Of a DNA stretch of 64,000 nt, positions 51,266 through 58,967 are shown one piece after another. The DNA is from Caulobacteraceae bacterium (GTDB taxonomy: Bacteria > Pseudomonadota > Alphaproteobacteria > Caulobacterales > Aquidulcibacteraceae). The stretch covers positions 1 through 64,000 of the forward strand of contig WRPF01000010.1 in NCBI GenBank assembly GCA_009773335.1, in the 5' to 3' direction. Both the position numbers and the translations under genes were made by a program. The notes under the pieces are model-generated. The model was not told the DNA's origin, made no database searches, and was given only the letters and a program-made list of their open reading frames with translations. Each line of letters begins with the position of its first letter. Position 1 is the first letter of the stretch.

Positions 51266-51398
51266 AGCGAGGACTCTGCCATCGCCGTTCGGTCACGCTG
51301 ATAAGATTCAGGCTTAGAGCGACGATTCTTGTTCTTGTTGTTTTTCGTCATGGCGGTAATCTGCACGGGCCGACAATAATCAACAAGAAGAAACGGCC

Positions 51399-51797
51399 AT
51401 GATATCCGCATCCGAAATCAATGATCAGAAATCGCGCGTCCTCGCTCTGGCTGAGGCTCTGAAATATTGTGGCTTCGATTGCCGCGTGTGGCGTGAGCAG
51501 CGCGTCTACCTGCAAGGCTATGGTCGCGACATCACCGCGTATCTGGAGCCATTCGACGGCGAAGGCCTTGGTCTCGCCGATGGCGCCCGCTTAGACGTGC
51601 GCTCAAATTGGCAAGCGGCGAAACACAATGGTCTGCGCTGCAAAGGCGTGAAGCACGCAATCCTCAAAGACCTTTGGACGGCCCGCCTCGTCACCACGCC
51701 GCCACCCGAGAAATGGCAAGACGTTGTGCTCGTCGAAGCCCGTCCCGACCAGCGCGCGATTCGTCCTTATGACGCGCAGAATACCAAAAGCGCATAA
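51399..51797 (+). CDS. Hypothetical protein
   Basis: A 132-aa protein. Most of it is a compact alpha/beta-looking domain: ALAEALKYCGFDCRVWREQR, then VYLQGYGRDITAYLEPF and LKDLWTARLVTTPPPEKW. There is no signal or TM segment and no known motif. The last residues (PYDAQNTKSA) are polar. The ATG follows an A-rich stretch with an AAGAAG-like site. It lies upstream of parA. Confidence 0.55.
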   Translation: MISASEINDQKSRVLALAEALKYCGFDCRVWREQRVYLQGYGRDITAYLEPFDGEGLGLADGARLDVRSNWQAAKHNGLRCKGVKHAILKDLWTARLVTTPPPEKWQDVVLVEARPDQRAIRPYDAQNTKSA

Positions 51798-52017
51798 CCA
51801 CAGAACGCCATAGATGCAGAGCAGAACCGCACAAGCCCAGAAATGCGAAGCGCGTTTTGTGGCCTTATATCTCGCTTTCTTCGCGTCGGCACATTCTGTG
51901 GTTCTGTAGTACCAGAAGTACAAAGCAACAAAATTGCGCGGTTATGGACTTGGCGAACTCTGCGCCTGTGTAATTCTGAATCTCAGCAATTATGTAGCTC
52001 CATGTGGAAGTGCCGCC

Positions 52018-52773
52018 GTGAAAACACTCTCAATCGTTTCAACCAAAGGCGGGGTCGGGAAGACGACCCTCGCGGTGCATATTGCAGTCGCGGCCCAGAA
52101 GGCGAAGCAGAAGACACTTGTCATCGACCTCGATCCGCAAGGCAGCGCCGCGCAATGGGCAAAGGATCGCGTACGTCTCGCGGAGCAACATGGGCGGTGG
52201 TTCGATACGCCGCTTGATGTGCGTCGCCTATTTGCGAATGATCTCGTGGAAGAGATCGCCGCTGCCAAGCGCCAAGGCTACCAGCTCGTCATTATCGACA
52301 CGCCGCCACATGCCGACTTTCCGGCCGCGCGCGCCGTGGAAGTAGCGGACCTCGTCTTGATGCCAGTGCGCCCTGGCTACTTCGACCTGCATGCAGCTAA
52401 GGCGACCATCAATCTCGTGCACGACATGCGCGCACATGCGTTCTTCGTGGTGAACCAAACGCCGCACACGTCGCCGGGCATGGCGGCGGACGCCGCGTCT
52501 TATCTCGCCAGCAAGGACATCACGCCCGCGCCCGTTTCAATTACGATGCTCCAACCCTATGTGCGCGCGCTGCGCGACGGTTTGACCGCGCCAGAGATTG
52601 CGCCTGAGGGGCGGAGCGCCGAGGAGATCAATGCACTTTGGAGCTGGCTCGCGCAGGCGCTGATTAATGCCCCTCAGAAGAAGGTCGTTGAAGCAGCGCC
52701 CGAGCCAGCGCCAGCGATGCTCGACGATCCATTCGCGCGTCTGCGCCGACCAATCATTGAAGGGGCCGCATGA
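52018..52773 (+). CDS. parA: ParA-family partition ATPase
   Basis: A 251-aa protein with GTG start. The deviant Walker A is STKGGVGKTTLAVHIAVAAQ, followed by VIDLDPQGSAAQWA and VIIDTPPHADFPAARAVEVA. It belongs to the short ParA type that lacks an N-terminal HTH, typical of plasmids and integrative elements. It should segregate or retain the element with the small partner encoded immediately downstream (4-base overlap). An upstream in-frame ATG (51934) is disfavoured as it adds non-conserved residues. Confidence 0.9.
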   Translation: MKTLSIVSTKGGVGKTTLAVHIAVAAQKAKQKTLVIDLDPQGSAAQWAKDRVRLAEQHGRWFDTPLDVRRLFANDLVEEIAAAKRQGYQLVIIDTPPHADFPAARAVEVADLVLMPVRPGYFDLHAAKATINLVHDMRAHAFFVVNQTPHTSPGMAADAASYLASKDITPAPVSITMLQPYVRALRDGLTAPEIAPEGRSAEEINALWSWLAQALINAPQKKVVEAAPEPAPAMLDDPFARLRRPIIEGAA

Positions 52774-53075
52774 CGAAAGAGAACCGCGTCATTCGTGACG
52801 ATGACGATAGTGCCCCCATCCAACCTCGCAGCCAGGCGCTTGAACCAGCCGCGACCAGCGAGGCACCGCTCACGCGCCGCCGCCGCCGCCCCAAGCCGAG
52901 TGGGGGAGGGGTGTATCCCGGCATGCGTCAAGTGACGGCCTATGTGGAGCCTGCGCTCTTCAAGTGGCTGAAATCCATCAGCGCCGAGACCGACAAACCC
53001 ATGGTGCAGATCATGGAAGAGGCGCTCACCGCCTACGTCCAGAGCTTCGCTGCGGGCCGAAAATTCGGCGGTTGA
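52770..53075 (+). CDS. Small ParA partner (ribbon-helix-helix-like)
   Basis: A 101-aa protein. The first half is disordered, Arg/Pro-rich (TRRRRRPKPSGGG). The second half, PGMRQVTAYVEPALFKWLKS followed by ISAETDKPMVQIMEEALTAY, has the beta-strand plus two-helix pattern of ribbon-helix-helix DNA-binding proteins such as ParG/CopG. Its 4-base overlap with parA supports a centromere-binding role. Confidence 0.75.
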   Translation: MTKENRVIRDDDDSAPIQPRSQALEPAATSEAPLTRRRRRPKPSGGGVYPGMRQVTAYVEPALFKWLKSISAETDKPMVQIMEEALTAYVQSFAAGRKFGG

Positions 53076-53132
53076 CGGGCCTGTCACGCGACGATTGACG
53101 CGCCGCGCTGACTCTGGGCTATCTTCTCCCTA

Positions 53133-53960
53133 ATGGCCCAGAAACCCACCTCTACATCGACCGGGAAGGACGCCAAAGCGCCCACGAAGGGGCCTCTGCG
53201 CGCACGGTTGGGGCTGCCCGACGCCGAGACGCCCAGCCGCAAGATGCGTGTCAATGTCTTGGCTCCCGAACCGGCGGAAGGGACGGGGGCAACGGGGAAG
53301 GTCGCGGTCAAATTCCGGCATGAAGCCACCACGCGCTTCGCAACTGTTGCCGCCGAGGTTCGCCAACTTTGCCTATCTGATGAAAGTATTTCCTCTGATA
53401 GCATCGAGCGCGTGAAGCGCCTTTTGCGCGACACCTTCAGGAGCGTGGACCAGAACAGTCGCAAAGAGTTACTCGCCGCGTTGGTAAAACATGTCGCGGC
53501 TTTGCAGGACAGCGGCGCGCTAAAGCGCGTGCCCTCCGACCGAGTGGCGCGTGTGGTGTCGCTAGTTGGTGAAGCGGCGGCGCTTGTATCGACGCCCGCA
53601 AGCTCTGATCCTCGCAAAGCGCTAGTAGAAAACGCGGCTTCGCTGCCCCCCATGTTCGCGGATCGCACTGTTGACCCTCAAGGCAAGCTACCAACCGCCT
53701 TGCAGTGGTTTGAAATGCACTGGCGTCCACTGATTGTCGAAGGTCGATCGGGCGACGATATTCGCCAGCACGATTTCAAATATTACAGCGCGCTCGCGTC
53801 AGCACTGAAGCGGAGTGGCCGCAAACTCAGCGATATCCTTCCACCGTCTCCGACGCGGAGCCGTAAAGGCGAGACCGAGGAGGAACGTCAAACGCGTCTG
53901 CGCAACCTCAACACTGCCCGCGTACGGCGGCACAGGGCCAACAAGCGAACCCCGTCGTGA
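53133..53960 (+). CDS. Hypothetical protein
   Basis: A 275-aa protein. The N-terminal 60 residues are disordered (Thr/Pro/Lys-rich). The middle (RHEATTRFATVAAEVRQLCL and SIERVKRLLRDTFRSVDQNS) is helical. The C-terminal third contains LQWFEMHWRPLIVEGRSGDD and IRQHDFKYYSALASALKRSG and ends in a basic tail (RRHRANKRTPS). It has no known motif. It follows the ParA partner by 57 bases on the same strand, so it may be part of the maintenance module. Confidence 0.55.
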   Translation: MAQKPTSTSTGKDAKAPTKGPLRARLGLPDAETPSRKMRVNVLAPEPAEGTGATGKVAVKFRHEATTRFATVAAEVRQLCLSDESISSDSIERVKRLLRDTFRSVDQNSRKELLAALVKHVAALQDSGALKRVPSDRVARVVSLVGEAAALVSTPASSDPRKALVENAASLPPMFADRTVDPQGKLPTALQWFEMHWRPLIVEGRSGDDIRQHDFKYYSALASALKRSGRKLSDILPPSPTRSRKGETEEERQTRLRNLNTARVRRHRANKRTPS

Positions 53961-54022
53961 AATGGGACCATTGACGCATTAACATCGAATCAGCATGTTG
54001 GGCTTCAGCCAAGGAGACCGGC

Positions 54023-54223
54023 ATGACCGAGCGTCGAATTCTCTGCGTGAAAGGGGCGGCCCGATATGTCGGGCTCTCTAAGAGCGTGCTGGACCGTTGG
54101 CGCATCAAGAAGCCCGAGCCGTATGGCCCTCCCTTCGTGGAGCTAGGGCCAAAGAAGATTGGCTACCTCGTCGAAGACCTGGACGAATGGATTGCCTCGC
54201 GACGCCGCACGACTTCGCGATGA
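54023..54223 (+). CDS. AlpA/excisionase-like HTH protein
   Basis: A 66-aa protein: CVKGAARYVGLSKSVLDRWR is a MerR-type winged HTH start, followed by PPFVELGPKKIGYLVEDLDE and WIASRR. This is the layout of AlpA/excisionase-like regulators of mobile elements, which act as recombination directionality factors or activators of the integrase. GGAG lies about 10 bases before the ATG. Its target could be the integrase at 61455 or the att arms; this is inference. Confidence 0.8.
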   Translation: MTERRILCVKGAARYVGLSKSVLDRWRIKKPEPYGPPFVELGPKKIGYLVEDLDEWIASRRRTTSR

Positions 54224-54252
54224 TCGCACCTCACGCTCACCAGCCCACCAAA

Positions 54253-54357
54253 GGAAGCACCCGTGGGTTGGGAGCCATCTTCCACCACTGGAGCCGCGCA
54301 AGGGGCGGTGCGGGGCAGACCCCTCGCGCGGCTCCAGCGGCTCCAGAGGAAGCACCC
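54253..54357. repeat. 18-bp stem-loop between 10-bp direct repeats
   Basis: CTGGAGCCGCGCAAGGGG (54288-54305) and its near-perfect complement at 54320-54337 (one mismatch in 18) enclose a 14-base loop. The structure sits between two copies of GGAAGCACCC (54253-54262 and 54348-54357). It lies in the gap between the HTH gene and the duplicated-domain gene, without a T-run. It could be an RNA structure, a centromere-like site or a protein-binding site. Confidence 0.6.
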
Positions 54358-54404
54358 AGCCTCTAGCCGCCAGGCAATCAAGCCACTCCGTGGAGTTTAC
54401 CCCC

Positions 54405-54812
54405 GTGGAATCCTCGATCCGAAAACCCAAGCAGGTCACGACCGAGATTCCCGAGGAGGTCTTCGTGAAGCTCCAGGCAGCGAAGCTCTACAGCCGCAAG
54501 TCGGCAGGCGTTCTCATAGCTGAAGGCTGCGCGATCGTTGCCGAACACTATCGCATGCGCCGCGACACCGAACGTCTCACGGGCGCGCCGGCGATCCTTC
54601 AACCGTTTGCCGCGCCTGCCGGTCCCCACAAGAAGGTGACGGCAGGTCTTTCGGATGAACTGTACCTCAGCCTGTGGGCGGCGCGGCACTTCGCGCGGCG
54701 CCCTCTAAAGGTGCTTGTCGCTGAAGCCTGTGGTCTGATCGCAGAGCACTATTGGGAGCTGCGCCGCGCCGAGCGCGACGCCACGCGCGCCGCACAGGGA
54801 AGAAACCAGTGA
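54405..54812 (+). CDS. Protein with two tandem copies of a small helical domain
   Basis: A 135-aa protein from GTG 54405 (GGAG about 10 bases upstream; GTG 54390 is an alternative). Two related halves are visible: VTTEIPEEVFVKLQAAKLYS with AEGCAIVAEHYRMRRDTER, and VTAGLSDELYLSLWAARHFA with AEACGLIAEHYWELRRAER, about 60 residues apart. Each resembles a strand-helix-helix unit, so the protein may be a single-chain pseudo-dimer DNA-binding protein. No family is named. It overlaps the next gene by 4 bases (GTGA). Confidence 0.65.
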   Translation: MESSIRKPKQVTTEIPEEVFVKLQAAKLYSRKSAGVLIAEGCAIVAEHYRMRRDTERLTGAPAILQPFAAPAGPHKKVTAGLSDELYLSLWAARHFARRPLKVLVAEACGLIAEHYWELRRAERDATRAAQGRNQ

Positions 54813-55744
54813 AGGCCGCACGCTTCGCGCTGACATGCGCCGTTGTGGGTCTCGCCATCCTCCAGATCATTCTCACTTGGGACTTCTGGGGTACGTTCGG
54901 AGCGGGTAGCGGCGCCCTGACGCTCGTCTTTCAGGGCATCGGCGCCTTGCTTGCCGTGATCGAAGCGCTTGCCCTTGTCGTCGCAGGGCAGGCGGCGGAT
55001 CGCGGCGAATTCAATCGTGCGAATGTCGCTCGTGCGCTTTTCATTCCGCTCTTCGTCATCAACCTAGCAGGCGACATCGGTGCCATCGCGACATTCAGCG
55101 CGGCCGAGGAAACGCGCCGGGACCAGCAAGCTGCAGGGTTCGACGCGAACACACGCATTGCCGCCGAGGCGGGCAGGGAGGCCGAGCGCCTTCGCGCAAT
55201 TCTGGAGGCAGATGGCTTCAACCTGCCATCAAGCGCTCTCAGACCGCAGGCCGAGAATGCAACCGGTCGCCTCGCGCGGTGGGAGGCGACTGGCACCCTG
55301 GTCCCGCGAACGGTGCGCGCGGAGGCGGCGCGGCTGGAGTCAGCCCTCGCAACCGCTACCGAAATGGAAGCCAAGGTCGAGGCGCGGGATCAGGCCCTTG
55401 CGGCCAATGCCGCCATTGGCGCGAGGCCGAGGGAAGCGCATCCGCAGTTCGAGGCACTCTCCACCTTGCTTCAGGGGGTGGGCGTGCAGGCGACGTCGGA
55501 CAGCGTCCGAGTCTGGCTGGCGGCCGGGGTCGGGCTGGCGGTTAAGCTCTGGCTGGCCTTCGGGCTATGGGCCGCATCGGCTCGGGCGTTGCCTCCGCTG
55601 AAGCCCGAACCGGCGACCGCGGAACCGCCCGCTCCACCCGACGCGGTTGCCGAGCCACTTCGGCCGGAGAGCGCTCCGTCAAAAGCCCTGACGCACCCGC
55701 CGGTAATCCAAGACGTTCTGGACGAAATATGGGGCGGGAGTTGA
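54809..55744 (+). CDS. Membrane/coiled-coil protein of unknown function, type B
   Basis: A 311-aa protein with GTG start overlapping the previous stop. N-terminal TM helices (FALTCAVVGLAILQIILTWD and on to about residue 100) are followed by an Ala/Glu/Arg-rich coiled coil, a TM helix near 240-255 (LAAGVGLAVKLWLAFGLWAA) and a Pro-rich tail. The architecture and several short motifs match the leftward protein at 50258. It was presumably duplicated from a common ancestor and diverged. The function is unknown; it lies in the maintenance part of the element. Confidence 0.62.
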   Translation: MKAARFALTCAVVGLAILQIILTWDFWGTFGAGSGALTLVFQGIGALLAVIEALALVVAGQAADRGEFNRANVARALFIPLFVINLAGDIGAIATFSAAEETRRDQQAAGFDANTRIAAEAGREAERLRAILEADGFNLPSSALRPQAENATGRLARWEATGTLVPRTVRAEAARLESALATATEMEAKVEARDQALAANAAIGARPREAHPQFEALSTLLQGVGVQATSDSVRVWLAAGVGLAVKLWLAFGLWAASARALPPLKPEPATAEPPAPPDAVAEPLRPESAPSKALTHPPVIQDVLDEIWGGS

Positions 55745-55842
55745 GCAGGCACCGTCACGTCGGTGTCGTTTCCTGTCGTTGATCAAGCGAATCTTGTCAG
55801 TTTGGGCAACGCAAGGCAGACTGAAACAAAAGGGAAACATTT

Positions 55843-57675
55843 ATGCCACGCGCCGCGCGACAATCGCTCAAGACTGCGCCGGTTCGCGTTGTTCGCAAAC
55901 CGGCGCAAAGTCGCGCGGATATTTCTTCGTTCGCCTCTGTGCGGGGTATGCTTACTGGATGGGTGTCGTCCTTCTCCAATGGGCTCGTGCGAAACCGCGC
56001 GGCTCAGGGGCTACTCGCGAACGCAATCGAAGCTTATTGTACGGCGCTTCAGGGCATTGAAGGGGAGTTCGCGCATACTCCTGCGCCAACGAACTCGTTC
56101 GACCTTGATCTCGGCGCAAAAGCGTTGTCGCGCGCAATTGTCGAGGCAGCGTCGCTAACGACGCCTTCGCGCGCGGCGTTTGAGATAGGTGCCCTCTATA
56201 CCCTTGCACTTTCACCAGAGTTCAGGTCGGAGAACGGCGTCTATTACACTCCCCCTTCGCTAAGTGCACATTTGCTAGATATGGCGGAAGCGGGTGGCGT
56301 GGATTGGCGCACGGCGCGCGTTCTAGATCCAGCGTGCGGAGGAGGGGCGTTTCTGTCGCCAGCTGCCGAACGTATCGTAGCGGCGTTGAGTGACTGCCTG
56401 CCGTCGCTCGTTCTGCAAAATGTCGCGAGCCGTCTGCGGGGGATGGAGCTCGACCCGTTCGCCGCTTGGATGTCTCAGGTCTTCCTCGAAATCACGTTGC
56501 GAAACGTCACTCGCGCCGCCGGCCGAGCGCTGCCAAATCTTGTAAGCGTGTGCGACAGCCTTGATGCGTCGCCACCTGAGGACGGCTTCGATTTGGTCAT
56601 CGGCAACCCACCCTTTGGCAAGGTCAAGTTATCCGTAGAGCAACGCGCTCGTTACAAGCGGTCACTATACGGGCATGCGAATCTGTACGGACTATTTCTC
56701 GATCTAGCTGCGCGGTTTGCTAAGTCAGGCGGGGTTATTGCCTACGTAACGCCGACTAGCTTCCTTGCGGGCGAATACTTCAAAGCGTTAAGGGCTACCC
56801 TTCTTGAGGAAGCGCCTCCAACGGCAATTCACCTGGTTGCTGATCGGAAAGGTGTGTTCGAGGGCGTTCTGCAGGAGACCGCGCTCTCGACATTCAAGCG
56901 CGGCAGTAAGCGTGTTCCCATTGCTGCCCGGCATATCCAGCCCTCCTCGTCGGAGACGTTAGAGGCCACTGACCTCGGTTCGATCCGGCCGCCGATTGAG
57001 CCAGAAAGCCCGTGGCTGTTGCCGCGTTCGGCAGCGGATGCAGTTCTCATAAAACGCCTTGCCGGCAAGCGCACGCGTCTCGCGGATTGGGGCTACACAG
57101 TCTCTACCGGTCCGCTTGTATGGAATCGACATAAGCCGCAGCTCACTGCCAAACTGAAAAAGAACAGTTTGCCGTTGATCTGGGCCGAGGCAATTACAGC
57201 GGACGGTCGGTTCGTTTTTCGAGCCGACAAGAAGAACCATACTCCCTATTTTAACGTCGAAAGGGGGGACGACTGGCTCGTGACACACAAGCCGTGTGTG
57301 CTTCTTCAAAGGACAACTGCCAAAGAGCAGCACAGGCGAATTATCGCAGCGGAGTTGCCCGCCGCCTTCGTAAAGAAGCACGGTGGCGTTGTGATTGAAA
57401 ACCACATCAACATGGTGCGGCCGATCGGCGCCACGGCGAAAATTTCGCCCGCAGCACTCGCTGCTGTTCTCAATAGCTCAGTTATTGATCAGGCGTTCCG
57501 CTGCATCAGTGGCAGTGTTGCGGTCTCGGCTTTCGAGTTGGAGGCGTTGCCGCTGCCTACGGTCAGGCAGATGGCGGCGATTGAGAAACTTGTGGCGGCA
57601 AAATCAAGCCCCGCCGTCATTAACGCCAAGCTTGCCGCGATCTACGGGGTTGAATCGCCTGGGCGAGCGCGATGA
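55843..57675 (+). CDS. N6-adenine DNA methyltransferase (restriction-modification)
   Basis: A 610-aa enzyme. Motif I is VLDPACGGGAFLSPAAERIV and motif IV is DLVIGNPPFGKVKLS, the NPPF catalytic tetrad of amino-methyltransferases acting on adenine. An N-terminal helical region of about 120 residues and a C-terminal region (from about 380) that should read the DNA target complete it. It resembles Eco57I/BsuBI-type methylases of type II systems. Its stop overlaps the endonuclease gene start by 4 bases. It protects the host from the linked nuclease. Confidence 0.9.
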   Translation: MPRAARQSLKTAPVRVVRKPAQSRADISSFASVRGMLTGWVSSFSNGLVRNRAAQGLLANAIEAYCTALQGIEGEFAHTPAPTNSFDLDLGAKALSRAIVEAASLTTPSRAAFEIGALYTLALSPEFRSENGVYYTPPSLSAHLLDMAEAGGVDWRTARVLDPACGGGAFLSPAAERIVAALSDCLPSLVLQNVASRLRGMELDPFAAWMSQVFLEITLRNVTRAAGRALPNLVSVCDSLDASPPEDGFDLVIGNPPFGKVKLSVEQRARYKRSLYGHANLYGLFLDLAARFAKSGGVIAYVTPTSFLAGEYFKALRATLLEEAPPTAIHLVADRKGVFEGVLQETALSTFKRGSKRVPIAARHIQPSSSETLEATDLGSIRPPIEPESPWLLPRSAADAVLIKRLAGKRTRLADWGYTVSTGPLVWNRHKPQLTAKLKKNSLPLIWAEAITADGRFVFRADKKNHTPYFNVERGDDWLVTHKPCVLLQRTTAKEQHRRIIAAELPAAFVKKHGGVVIENHINMVRPIGATAKISPAALAAVLNSSVIDQAFRCISGSVAVSAFELEALPLPTVRQMAAIEKLVAAKSSPAVINAKLAAIYGVESPGRAR

Positions 57676-58727
57676 CGATGCTTCCTCTCATACCTGTCCC
57701 AGACATCCAGCAGCGGCTCTCGGTTATTTTTCCCGAGGGCACGGCACACAGAGCAAATTGTGTCTCGCTAATCGCCGCGCGTATCGTGTTTGTGATGCTG
57801 TATATCGATGCAGTCGAAGGGGCGGACGTATGGCTTCGCCCGAGCCAAGTTGCCCGAATGACGGACGCGCAAGCGAAACTTGGCGATGACGCAGCGCGTG
57901 GTGACTGGCGCACAGCATCGCTTAGTCCTGGGACAGGCGAAATTCCCGGACGTTGGTATGCAAGTGACACAAGAGAATCCATACGCGACGACAGTTTGCG
58001 GATGGGGTTAATTGCTATCGGCGCAGTCATAGAGAAGGCGGGGTTAGCAACAACATCGCCCGCAGGCCGCTATGCGCTCCAATCCGCGTTCGCGGCGCTA
58101 ATGAACCCTACGCTCAGCGGAGCGGCCTTGGAGAAGGCTATACATGCGTGGCAAACGACGCACCTGAACGCAGCGGCGCTTGCGCGGATCGTGCTTTTGC
58201 GAAGGGGGACCTCAGGCGGCGACCCCGTGCTTGTGAAGTTTCCTAACGGTGAGACGCGCCGCATGGCGCCAGGTCCCAGCTCTCTTTTGTCGAAGGCTGC
58301 GATTGAGGATTTTGCTCCTCGGTTTCTGAAACAACCCGCTTTGCTCTGGTTGAGTGAGAGCGCGACAAAGGTGGTCGAGCGTGATGATGTCCTCGCCAAA
58401 TCGATAGGCATCGTTATCGAGCCAGATCGTAATTTGCCGGACATCATATTGGTTGATCTTGGCAGAACTCCGCCTCAGCTCGTATTTGTTGAAGTTGTGG
58501 CGACTGACGGCCCCGTCACCGTGACACGCAAAGCAGCATTACTGGAGCTTTCAAACAAAGCTGGCTTTGCTCATGACCACGTATCATTCGTGACGGTTTT
58601 TGCCGACCGAGGCGATGCGGCCTTCAAGAAGGCCGTGCCGGCGCTAGCGTGGGGAGCCTACGCTTGGTTCATGAGCGAACCAGACAACTTGATAGAACTA
58701 GTGGATGCGCCGCGTTGGTTGACATGA
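57672..58727 (+). CDS. BsuBI/PstI-family type II restriction endonuclease
   Basis: A 351-aa protein. The C-terminal part carries LPDIILVDLGRTPPQLVFVE followed by VVATDGPVTVTRKAALLELS, the D...(E)VxxxxGPVxxxR signature of the BsuBI/PstI nuclease domain. The N-terminal part is helical, as in that family. By homology the target may be a CTGCAG-like site, but specificity cannot be read from sequence. It is coupled to the methyltransferase and followed by the 66-aa gene. Confidence 0.82.
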   Translation: MTMLPLIPVPDIQQRLSVIFPEGTAHRANCVSLIAARIVFVMLYIDAVEGADVWLRPSQVARMTDAQAKLGDDAARGDWRTASLSPGTGEIPGRWYASDTRESIRDDSLRMGLIAIGAVIEKAGLATTSPAGRYALQSAFAALMNPTLSGAALEKAIHAWQTTHLNAAALARIVLLRRGTSGGDPVLVKFPNGETRRMAPGPSSLLSKAAIEDFAPRFLKQPALLWLSESATKVVERDDVLAKSIGIVIEPDRNLPDIILVDLGRTPPQLVFVEVVATDGPVTVTRKAALLELSNKAGFAHDHVSFVTVFADRGDAAFKKAVPALAWGAYAWFMSEPDNLIELVDAPRWLT

Positions 58728-58766
58728 TCGGCGCATACTTGGTCGGGCAGGGCGAGGGCGCGGACT

Positions 58767-58967
58767 ATGGCAGACGCTGAGGTTGAGGCCAAGGAACTGA
58801 CCAACTTCGAGCGCCTCAAGGCTGCGCTACCGGAAGTCGGAATTGCACGCGCATTGCTCGATACGTGGCAAACCGGCGACGCCGCAGATCGCATCATCAG
58901 AATGGTAAAGGTCGCGCAGCCGGGTCACGCGACAAACGAGGCCGACGATGACGCGCCCAAGGATTAA
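58767..58967 (+). CDS. Small protein within the restriction/ATPase operon
   Basis: A 66-aa acidic protein (MADAEVEAKELTNFERLKAA..., DTWQTGDAADRIIRMVK). It has no TM helix and no motif. It overlaps the SMC-like ATPase gene by 20 bases and lies 39 bases after the endonuclease stop. Its position suggests a control or adaptor subunit for the ATPase, but it does not look like an HTH controller protein. Confidence 0.6.
   Translation: MADAEVEAKELTNFERLKAALPEVGIARALLDTWQTGDAADRIIRMVKVAQPGHATNEADDDAPKD

Noticed and set aside
51603-51923. 106-codon minus-strand frame upstream of parA with a hydrophobic stretch
   Set aside because: Mostly overlaps the 51399 gene in antisense; the hydrophobic run comes from repeated CAGAAC-type sequence and there is no clear ribosome site.
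55843-58727. Idea that the R-M system leaves a visible depletion of CTGCAG in the window
   Set aside because: CTGCAG occurs in several places in the window and no count against expectation could be made; recognition specificity is unknown.
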